From CAYSUS01 sp964434165 (GTDB lineage: Bacteria > Planctomycetota > Planctomycetia > Pirellulales > Thermoguttaceae): 64,000 nucleotides of DNA. Each line of letters begins with the position of its first letter. The stretch's first letter is position 1. The DNA lies in contig CAYSUS010000030.1 of assembly GCA_964434165.1 (NCBI GenBank), positions 1 to 64,000 on the forward strand. Direction: 5' to 3'. Positions 33,576 through 41,512 of the stretch are shown here, piece after piece. The notes below the pieces were generated by a model, which did no database searches, was not told where the DNA came from, and saw only the letters and a program-made list of their open reading frames with translations. The position numbers and the translations under genes were made by a program.

Positions 33576-34531
33576 CGTGCCGGGGGTTCTCTGCTAGGGC
33601 AGACTTCCGAAGTCTCGGAGACTTCGGAAGTCTGCTGAAACGACAGTCCTCGGCCGCCCAGCGCCGCCCAAAGCAGCTCATCGGGCCGGTCCGCAAGCTC
33701 CATGGTAATCTCCACCCACGCGACGCCGCGTGCGGCCATGGCACGCCGGCCCCGATCCAGGAAGAGGGCGTACTCGGTTCGGTAGGCCCTGGCGACATGC
33801 TCCGTCACGGTCAGCTCGCCGCTGGCACCCGTCTCCACGTCGCTCCAGGCCAGGTCGCCGGTCGAGGGCGGCTCCGCGTCGCGAGGATCGAGGACGTGGA
33901 GCACGCGGACCTGCTCGCCGCGCCCGACGAGCGTCTCCAGCGCCGCGGCCAGTCCCTCGGGATCGAAGAGGTCGCTGATCAGCACGACGAGGCCGGGCCG
34001 TCGCCGGAGGCGTGCCAGCTCCTCGACGCACCGGATCAGGTCGGTCGGGCGATGCCGCTCCGCCGGTCTGACGGCCGCCAGAAATCGGGCGACCCGGCCG
34101 AATTGCCCGCTCCCGCGGATCTGCGCAGAGCTGTCCAGCAACCGATCCGAGAAGGTCGTGACGCCGACTCTGGCCAGCCGGCTGGCCGACACGCGCGCCA
34201 GCGCGGCCGCGGCCCGCACGGCAAGGTCGAGCTTCGCCGGCCGACCCAGTCCCATGCTCGGCGAGACGTCCACGAGCACGTCCACCCTCGGGTCCGGCCG
34301 ATCGTCAAACACGCGGGTCAGCAGCTCGTCGGTCCGAGCGCAGAGCCGCCAGTCGATGGCGTGGAAGTCGTCGCCCGGACTGTAGTCGCGATGGCCCCGC
34401 CACTCCGGACCGCTACCCGGCGAGCCCGTCAGCACGTCCCCCAGCAGCCCGCCGCCGGGCATCCTTTCCGCGCAGCGGGCAAGCCGCTCAAGCGCGTCTG
34501 CGAACTGCGGGCTGAGCAAGTCCGGCAACAT
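33572..34531 (-). CDS. DUF58 domain protein
   Basis: A 319-residue DUF58 protein, a degenerate VWA-like family encoded with MoxR ATPases. Motifs: LTGSPGSGPEWRGHRDYSPGDDFHAIDWRLCARTDELLTRVFDD (about 34-77) and VDVLVDVSPSMGLGRPAKLD. No TM segment is seen. The conserved domain ends near residue 295; residues 300-311 (TSEVSETSEVCP) are encoded by an in-frame copy of the palindromic element at 33600-33634, just before the stop. The stop overlaps the BatA-like start. It starts 37 bp after the moxR stop. Confidence 0.93.
   Translation of the reverse strand: MLPDLLSPQFADALERLARCAERMPGGGLLGDVLTGSPGSGPEWRGHRDYSPGDDFHAIDWRLCARTDELLTRVFDDRPDPRVDVLVDVSPSMGLGRPAKLDLAVRAAAALARVSASRLARVGVTTFSDRLLDSSAQIRGSGQFGRVARFLAAVRPAERHRPTDLIRCVEELARLRRRPGLVVLISDLFDPEGLAAALETLVGRGEQVRVLHVLDPRDAEPPSTGDLAWSDVETGASGELTVTEHVARAYRTEYALFLDRGRRAMAARGVAWVEITMELADRPDELLWAALGGRGLSFQQTSEVSETSEVCPSREPPAR
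33600..33634. repeat. palindromic element inside the 3' end of the DUF58 gene
   Basis: CAGACTTCCGAAGTCT, three bases, AGACTTCGGAAGTCTG: a full 35-bp copy with 16-bp perfectly complementary arms. It lies inside the reading frame of the DUF58 gene and supplies codons 300-311, yet keeps the downstream stop/start overlap with the BatA-like gene. Confidence 0.92.
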
Positions 34532-34568
34532 GCTGCCTCGTCGGCTGTTCGGTTTCGATCGCCGCGAC

Positions 34569-35573
<1,005 letters not shown>

Positions 35574-35638
35574 CCTGGCGGGCTCCTCAGCGGAATTGAC
35601 TGACTTGGGGGCGGCGAATCGGGCGATGGCACATATAG

Positions 35639-35666
35639 ATGATAGATGGTGGGCACCGCGCGACAA
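35639..35666 (-). promoter_or_regulatory. candidate promoter of the moxR operon
   Basis: Minus strand TTGTCG (35661-35666), 16 bp, TATCAT (35639-35644). About 65 bp before the moxR ATG, in an AT-richer pocket of the 401-bp divergent spacer. Confidence 0.45.
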
Positions 35667-35737
35667 AGCCGGGGCTTTGGCAATTGCACCATCCCATGGA
35701 GGGGGGTTCCTGCTGCAAGCCGCGGGGCGATATGTTT

Positions 35738-35771
35738 TTGCACTTCGGCCCCGATTCTGATAGAATCGGGG
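35738..35771 (+). promoter_or_regulatory. promoter with overlapping palindrome before the propeller gene
   Basis: TTGCAC (35738-35743), exactly 17 bp, TAGAAT (35761-35766) with TGA directly before it (extended -10). A perfect inverted repeat CCCCGATTCT-GAT-AGAATCGGGG (35749-35771) covers spacer and -10 and would make a good operator. The expected transcript has a leader of about 200 nt before the ATG at 35975. The rest of the 35574-35974 spacer shows no gene. Confidence 0.6.
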
Positions 35772-35974
35772 CGCTAAAGATCGGGATGGTGCGCGCCGGG
35801 TGCGCCTTTTTGCCGGCCGATCGTCGCGCAGCGTCCCCTTCCCGCGTCTTGTCCACGAAAGGCGACTTGCGCGGACTGCTTCCGCGACTGGGCGACGCGT
35901 TGCCCGGCCGAGGAACGCCGATGTCTTGGTAGCCTGTCCGTCTCTGAATTCGGCAGCATGAAGGGAGTGGCGCG

Positions 35975-38900
35975 ATGAGAAGAGGCATTTTCCTCGCACT
36001 GGGGCTTGGTCTGCTTGGGGTCGTAGCGCAGGCTCCGGCCTTTCCGGACCCGGTGGTGTCGGATGCGGCGCCGTGGCACGTGGGCAGTGTGGCCCGGCTC
36101 GATCAGGCCCGGGGCGGCGCGGCCCCCGACGCGGAGTCGGCCGGTCCCCAGAAGTACCTCCACATCCGCGTCGATCTCCGCGGCACGCCCGACGCCACGC
36201 GGATGCACAAGTTCCGCGTGACGGACGAGCGGGGCCAGGCGGTCGGCGACCTGTGGGGTTGGAACCAGGGCCGCTCGCTCCTGGTGTTCGAAGGTAGCTG
36301 GGCCAGTCTCAACGGGCTGTATCTTGAAGGGCTTGGCCATCGCGAGCCCCTCTTCGCCTCGGCCCCCGTGGCCGTTGCGCCGGAGAGGCCCGTCGTGGTG
36401 GAGCCTCGGCCCGTGATGGTCGATCCCTTGCCGGACCGCGTGGTCGTGCCCGAGCGCGACCGGGTGATCGTCGAAGAACCGGTCGAGGATCGGGTGGTCG
36501 TGGACCGCCGGGGTCCCGAGCGCGTGATCGTGCGCGACCCGGGTCCCGACCGAGTCATCGTGCGCGATCCCGGCCCCGATCGCGTGGTGATCGACGACCG
36601 CGGCCCGGATCACGTCGTGGTGCGCGACGGCCGCCGCGTGATCGGCCGCGATCACGTCGTGGTGCGCGACGGTCGCACCCACGTGGTCGATGGGCGCGAT
36701 CGGGTGATCGTGCGCGACGGTCGCACGCACGTGGTGGATCGCGACCGCGTGGTCGTGGGCGGGCCGAGGTCCCTATTCGTGGATCGTACCGGCGGGCGCG
36801 CCGTCGATCTTGACGGCGGCACCGGCGTGGTCCTCTCCGGGCGCCGCGGCCTGGTCGTGGACGACCGGGACGGCGTGGTCGTGCGCGACGGCGATGGGGT
36901 GGTCGTGCGCGACGGCGATGGGGTGGTGGTCCGCGACGGAGTCGTGGTTGGACCGGACGGCGTGGCCATCGGTCCCGGCGGCGTGGGCGTAGGCGCCGGC
37001 GTGGGCGTCGGAGGCAGTCCCTGGGCCCTGGAGGGGGAAGGCGCAGGCGCAGGGGCAGGTGAAGGAGCCGGTGCCGGCAATGGGGCGGGACCCGGCGAAG
37101 GGCAAGGTCCCGGCCAGGGCGAGGGACCCGGCCAAGGCGAGGGTCAAGGTGAAGGTCCCGGCGAGGCCAGCGGGAAGTGCGAGAAGTGCGGCGAGGCCCT
37201 CGGTCCCGGCGAAGTCGAGGGCGTGTGCAAGGAGTGCCAGGCCAAGGCCGAGGCCGCCGGCGAAGGACAGCAGGGCGAGGGCGAGAAGCCCGGCCAGGCC
37301 GACGGCAAGTGCGAGAAATGCGGCGAGGCCCTCGGTCCCGGCGAGGCCGAAGGCGTGTGCAAGGAGTGCCAGGCCCAGGCCGAGGCCGAGAAGGCCGCCA
37401 ACTCCGACGGCAAGTGCGATCGCTGCGGATGCATGCTCAAGCAGGGAGAGCTGGAGCCCTACTGCCAGAAGTGCCGCCGGATGGGCGCTTCGGGCCAGGA
37501 CGAACTGGTGGTTTACCTTTCCACGGGCGCGGGCGACGGACCGGGCAAGGTCTATCAGTTGACCAAGAAGGGCAAGATCCTGGGCATCGTCGATCTGCCC
37601 AAGACAGCCACCGGATTGGCCATGCACGGCGATCAGGGCCTGGTGGCGGCGATGCCCGCCGGCGAGGGCCAGGTGGCGTACATCGATCGCAAGGCCAATA
37701 TCGAGACCGTCTTCGAAAAGAACAAGCGCATGCCCAACCCCTCGGAGGTCGCCGTGGCCTCCCAGCCCGACGCCATGGTCCTGGCCGACGGCGAGACGGG
37801 CGCGGTCATGCTGACCAACGGGCGCAAGTCGCGCGTGTTCAGTCGCAGCGAGGGCGAAACGTGGAACGTCGGCAAGATGTCGCTGGCCGTGACCACGGCC
37901 AAGGACGTCCTGCTGGGCACGAGCGGCAAGACGGGCATCTTCCGCTTCCCCGAGGGCAAGCTGGCCACGATGGTCAGCCCGATCCTGCCGGGCGACGGCG
38001 GCGTGGCGGCGGATCCCGTGGCAAACCGCTGGGCGGCGACGCAGCCCTCGAACCAGGTCTTCATCTTCGAGGGCGAGGAGATCGTCAAACGGTTCGACCT
38101 TCCCAACAACAAGGCCGTGTACGGCTCCGGCATGCTCGCCTTTGCCGAGGCGGGCCGCGTGGTCGTGGCCACGCGCTCGGGCCGGGCCGGCGGGCCGCTG
38201 CTGGTGGAGTTCGAGCCCGAGGACGGCAACACCCGCGATCTGTTCGTCTGGACCGGCGATCGCGTCCACGACTTCGTGCTCGGGCCGCCTATGCCTTGGG
38301 AGCAGCACGACAAGCGGCGCGTGTACGAGCTGGGCATGGGGCCCGGGCGCGGACCCGGGCCCGGCGGGCCCGGGCGCGGTCCCGGGCCTGGAGGCCGCGG
38401 ACCGGGCGGACCGGGCCGCCCCGGCCAGCCGGGCTACGTCGGGCCCTACGGGCCGGGCGGTCCCGGCGGAGGCGGCGACTACGTCAAGCCCGTCATCGAT
38501 AAGCCCAACATCGCCGTGCCGGCCTTCGTGCTGTACATCTCCTGCGGCGACGACGAAGGCCCCGGCAAGGTCTATCAGGTCGATGAGCACGGCCGCGTGC
38601 TGGGCATCGTGAATTTGCCCTTCACGGCGACCGGCCTGGCCCTGCATCGCACCAACGGGCTGGTCTGCGCCATCCCGCGCGACGGCGGCAAGCTCCTCCG
38701 CATCGACGACACGGCCAAGGTCACCACGATCCTCGAGAAGGACGAGACCATGATCCATCCGGTGGACGTGGGACTCGGCGCCGAGTCGGACTCGATGGTC
38801 ACGGCCGACAACATCGCCGACGCGCTGTTCGTGGGCAGCACCGCGGGCGTGAAGCCCAAGGAGTACCGCCGCTTCGAGGGGCAGAAGTGGGACGCCCAGG

Positions 38901-39370
38901 ACATGTCCGTGGCCGTCACGCGCGACAAGCACGTGGTCTTCGGCACCAACGGCAACAAGGGGATCTACCGCTTCGCCGGCGACGACCACTCGGCCAACCA
39001 GCCGCCGCTGCTTCCTGAGAACGGCGGCGTCGCGGCCGACACGGCCACCTTGATGTGGGCTGCCACCCAGCCGCCCAACGTCATCCACGTGTTCGAGGGC
39101 GAGGAGCTAATGAAGAAGCTCACGCTGCCGGCGGGCAAGCGGATCTACCGCAACGGGCTCCTCTCGTTCGCCCCGGCCGGTTCGGTCGTCGTGGCCGCGC
39201 GCCCCAGCGACGAGTCGGTCGGCGAGGTGTGGCTGATCCAGTATGAGACCAAGAACGATGAGATCCGCAGCCTCTTCCCGTGGAAGCGGGAGCGGATGGT
39301 GGATTTCGTCGTCGGCCCCCGCATGTTCTGGGATCGCAACGAGCGGGAGCAGTACAAGGGGATCTACTGA
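35975..39370 (+). CDS. secreted zinc-ribbon protein with tandem beta-propeller domains
   Basis: An 1131-residue exported protein I cannot place in a named family. Signal peptide 1-22. Residues 30-125 are a small domain with HIRVDLRGTPDATRMHKFRV. Residues 135-330 are repeats of DRVVV/RDPGPDRVIV and later DGVVVRDGD. Residues 335-398 are Gly/Glu-rich. Three CxxC...CxxC zinc ribbons follow (near 400, 444 and 480: GKCEKCGEALGPGE, GVCKECQ). Residues 510-785 and 850-1131 are two homologous propeller-like domains, each opening VVYLSTGAGDGPGKVYQL or VLYISCGDDEGPGKVYQV and each with GVAAD...WAATQP...FEGEE, separated by a Gly/Pro linker. ATG with AAGGGAG upstream. Likely periplasmic or surface. Confidence 0.88.
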   Translation: MRRGIFLALGLGLLGVVAQAPAFPDPVVSDAAPWHVGSVARLDQARGGAAPDAESAGPQKYLHIRVDLRGTPDATRMHKFRVTDERGQAVGDLWGWNQGRSLLVFEGSWASLNGLYLEGLGHREPLFASAPVAVAPERPVVVEPRPVMVDPLPDRVVVPERDRVIVEEPVEDRVVVDRRGPERVIVRDPGPDRVIVRDPGPDRVVIDDRGPDHVVVRDGRRVIGRDHVVVRDGRTHVVDGRDRVIVRDGRTHVVDRDRVVVGGPRSLFVDRTGGRAVDLDGGTGVVLSGRRGLVVDDRDGVVVRDGDGVVVRDGDGVVVRDGVVVGPDGVAIGPGGVGVGAGVGVGGSPWALEGEGAGAGAGEGAGAGNGAGPGEGQGPGQGEGPGQGEGQGEGPGEASGKCEKCGEALGPGEVEGVCKECQAKAEAAGEGQQGEGEKPGQADGKCEKCGEALGPGEAEGVCKECQAQAEAEKAANSDGKCDRCGCMLKQGELEPYCQKCRRMGASGQDELVVYLSTGAGDGPGKVYQLTKKGKILGIVDLPKTATGLAMHGDQGLVAAMPAGEGQVAYIDRKANIETVFEKNKRMPNPSEVAVASQPDAMVLADGETGAVMLTNGRKSRVFSRSEGETWNVGKMSLAVTTAKDVLLGTSGKTGIFRFPEGKLATMVSPILPGDGGVAADPVANRWAATQPSNQVFIFEGEEIVKRFDLPNNKAVYGSGMLAFAEAGRVVVATRSGRAGGPLLVEFEPEDGNTRDLFVWTGDRVHDFVLGPPMPWEQHDKRRVYELGMGPGRGPGPGGPGRGPGPGGRGPGGPGRPGQPGYVGPYGPGGPGGGGDYVKPVIDKPNIAVPAFVLYISCGDDEGPGKVYQVDEHGRVLGIVNLPFTATGLALHRTNGLVCAIPRDGGKLLRIDDTAKVTTILEKDETMIHPVDVGLGAESDSMVTADNIADALFVGSTAGVKPKEYRRFEGQKWDAQDMSVAVTRDKHVVFGTNGNKGIYRFAGDDHSANQPPLLPENGGVAADTATLMWAATQPPNVIHVFEGEELMKKLTLPAGKRIYRNGLLSFAPAGSVVVAARPSDESVGEVWLIQYETKNDEIRSLFPWKRERMVDFVVGPRMFWDRNEREQYKGIY
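36875..36922 (+). repeat. 24-bp tandem repeat inside the propeller gene
   Basis: Two perfect 24-bp units (36875-36898, 36899-36922) plus a partial third, each encoding VVVRDGDG. They are the most recent expansion in a longer degenerate DR(V/I)VV repeat tract (about 36430-36960). In-frame period, so length can vary without breaking the gene. Confidence 0.85.
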
Positions 39371-39534
39371 CCTCGACACATGCCCGGTTGATTCGTGGCG
39401 TGTTGACGAAGCGCGGCGTGCCCTCGCGAAGCGTGGGCATGCCGATCCGCAAGGGGAGAAAACGAACGGCCTTACCGCGTCGACGTGGGGTCCAGGTATT
39501 TGCCATTGAGCCACGGAAGGAAGTGGGGTGATCC

Positions 39535-40188
39535 ATGCAGCGGCTTATCGCAGCGGCCGTGATGGTCGGTCTGGGATTTATCGGGATCGAGGCTCGCGCG
39601 CAGCAGGCGGCCACCTCGGTCCAGTTGCCGACGTTCTCCTACTTCGGCGTGGCGACCACGGTCTCGGTCCCCGACCGCGGCGGCGCGTACCTCGGCGGCG
39701 TGAATCGGGCAAGCGGCGGCATGCGCCAGTTCGGGGCGCCGCTGTTGCCGTTCGGCAATCGATCGCGAGGCTCCTCGCGTGGGGCCTCGGGCATGAGCGT
39801 CTCGGTCTGGATTCACGACCACCAGGCCATGGACGAGGCCCTGCTTGCCCAGCCGACGCCCTATCGCAGCGCCCTGGCGTCGCCGCGGCAGCCCGACCCT
39901 TGGGCCCAGCGCCTGGCGGCGGGCGAGGAGTCCACGAGCGGTCAGGCCGTGGCCAGTGTGGAGGAGATCCGCCGCAGGCAGGCCGCAGCCGCCCAGACCC
40001 GGGCCACCGAAGCCCAGAACTTCTTTGAGCGCGGCCGGAAGGCCGAGGCCGAGGGCAAGGCCAACGTCGCGAAGATCTACTACCAGATGGTCGCGCGGCG
40101 CGACTCGGGGACACTGAAGGATGAGGCCATCGCCCGGCTGGAGGCCCTGCGCGGCGGGGCCGCCAGCGTGGCCAGGCGCGAGCCCTAG
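39535..40188 (+). CDS. secreted protein, planctomycete QLPTF...VSVPDRGG type
   Basis: A 217-residue exported protein. Signal peptide 1-22 (LIAAAVMVGLGFIGIEARA). The mature start QLPTFSYFGVATTVSVPDRGGAYLGGV is a motif I associate with short secreted proteins of unknown function in planctomycetes. Residues 150-205 are helical (EEIRRRQAAAAQTRATEAQNFFERGRKAEAEGKANVAKIYYQMV), TPR-like. ATG with GGGGTG upstream. It follows the propeller gene by 164 bp on the same strand. Function unknown. Confidence 0.83.
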   Translation: MQRLIAAAVMVGLGFIGIEARAQQAATSVQLPTFSYFGVATTVSVPDRGGAYLGGVNRASGGMRQFGAPLLPFGNRSRGSSRGASGMSVSVWIHDHQAMDEALLAQPTPYRSALASPRQPDPWAQRLAAGEESTSGQAVASVEEIRRRQAAAAQTRATEAQNFFERGRKAEAEGKANVAKIYYQMVARRDSGTLKDEAIARLEALRGGAASVARREP

Positions 40189-40372
40189 CAGGCGCGCAAA
40201 CCAGAACCGCGACCGTCGGGGAACGGGTCGCCAGGCGGCGCGCGGTCCTCTTGCTGAGTCGCTCGATCGCGGCGCTTCCAAGGAGTCGGCTGCCGGGTCG
40301 CTTGTCGCCGCTGCGCGGGGAGCACACAATGGAGGTGTCGGCCATTCGGGCGCGTCGCACCTCGGCAGGAAG

Positions 40373-41428
40373 ATGAGCTTCCCATCCCGCGCAGAACCAC
40401 CGCCTGTCGCCAGCACGCCCGGCGGCGTCCCGCCTCCCCCGGGACCGCCCCAGGCCGACATGGGCGAGAGCCGCGAGGTCCAGGCGTGGATCGCCGCCCT
40501 GGAGTCGGAAGCCGGCCGGTTGACGTCGCGCAACCGCCGGCTCGCCTGGGCCGCGGCGGGCGCGGCCCTCGTGCTGGCGGTGGTCGCCTGGGCCATCTAC
40601 CGCGCCGCGGTCGGGTCCTACGCGGTACTCGAGGACGTGCGGATCGCGCGCCATCCGGCCAACCAGGGGCGGATCGAGGTCGCCTTCCGCGTGGTGAAGC
40701 CGGGCAAGGTCCACGCCGTGCGGACCTCGGGGAGCACCCATGCGGAGATTCTCGATACGTTCGCCGAGCCGGGCGAGTTCCGCCGCTACTGGGCGTGGCC
40801 GTACGAGCCGGGCCACGACATCGTCGTTGCTTTGCACTATCGATCCGGTCTGTGGGGCGCGACGGCCGTGGAGCGATTTCCCACCAGCCGGCGCGCCGAC
40901 ATCGCGGTGCTGATCGACACGACCGGCTCCATGGGCCGGCTGATCGCCGAGCTGCGCGACAAGTGCGTGGCGTTTTCCGAGGAACTCGCCCGGCGCGACC
41001 TGGAGCATCGCTTCGCGCTGGTCGGCTTCGGCGACCGCGACGGGGGGGCCTGGCTCGACGTCCACCCGTTGACCGGCAACGCCGCGCGGTTTCGGAACTC
41101 GGTGGAAGGCGTCGAGCGTTTCGACGGCGGCGACCTCCCCGAGTCCGCCCTGGACGCGGTCGAGGAGGCGCTGTCCCTGCCGTTCGATCCCGGGGCCGCC
41201 AGGAGGTTCTACCTCGTCACCGACGCCCAGTTCCACGAGCCGACGCGATCCGGGGCCTCGGCGGCCGACCTCGCGCGGCGCCTGGCCGAACAGCGGGTCC
41301 TGTTGCACGTGTTCTCCCGTCGGCAGTTCGAGTCGGACTATGCGCCCCTGTTGGGCCAGACCGGGCGATTTGACGAGATCGAGAACTTCGGGGCGGCGCT
41401 GGGCGAGGCCCGCTTGTTGGAGGACTGA
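40373..41428 (+). CDS. VWA-domain membrane protein
   Basis: A 351-residue protein. Pro-rich start, a helix, one TM (LAWAAAGAALVLAVVAWAIYRA, about 59-80), a beta-rich domain of about 85 residues (90-175), then a VWA domain with MIDAS VLIDTTGSMGR (about 178-188), FALVGFGDRDGG and GGDLPESALDAVEEAL. The MIDAS core is D-T-T-G-S rather than D-x-S-x-S. VWA is exported. The ATG at 40373 is the first that leaves the conserved part intact; the ribosome site (CAGGAAG) is close. Its juxtamembrane domain resembles that of the next gene product, so the two probably act together. Confidence 0.84.
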   Translation: MSFPSRAEPPPVASTPGGVPPPPGPPQADMGESREVQAWIAALESEAGRLTSRNRRLAWAAAGAALVLAVVAWAIYRAAVGSYAVLEDVRIARHPANQGRIEVAFRVVKPGKVHAVRTSGSTHAEILDTFAEPGEFRRYWAWPYEPGHDIVVALHYRSGLWGATAVERFPTSRRADIAVLIDTTGSMGRLIAELRDKCVAFSEELARRDLEHRFALVGFGDRDGGAWLDVHPLTGNAARFRNSVEGVERFDGGDLPESALDAVEEALSLPFDPGAARRFYLVTDAQFHEPTRSGASAADLARRLAEQRVLLHVFSRRQFESDYAPLLGQTGRFDEIENFGAALGEARLLED

Positions 41429-41457
41429 TCGGACGGAGCCTGCCGCGCGAATGCGAT

Positions 41458-41492
41458 AGACTTCCGATGTCTCCAAGACTTCGGAGCTCTGG
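41458..41492. repeat. bipartite palindromic element, degenerate copy
   Basis: AGACTTCCGATGTCT, CCA, AGACTTCGGAGCTCTGG. Third intergenic-type copy of the family; each half has one or two mismatches. It lies between the VWA gene and the next start. Confidence 0.75.
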
Positions 41493-41512
41493 CAGCGATT
41501 GGGAGATAGCGC

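Noticed and set aside
36430..36960. Regularly spaced repeats resembling a CRISPR array
   Set aside because: Repeats are in-frame codons of DR(V/I)VV and VVVRDGDG, spacers are not unique 30-40 bp segments, and no cas gene is near.
36773..39088. 771-codon antisense frame over the propeller gene
   Set aside because: Ala, Leu, Gly and His-rich shadow; sense strand has signal peptide, zinc ribbons and propellers.
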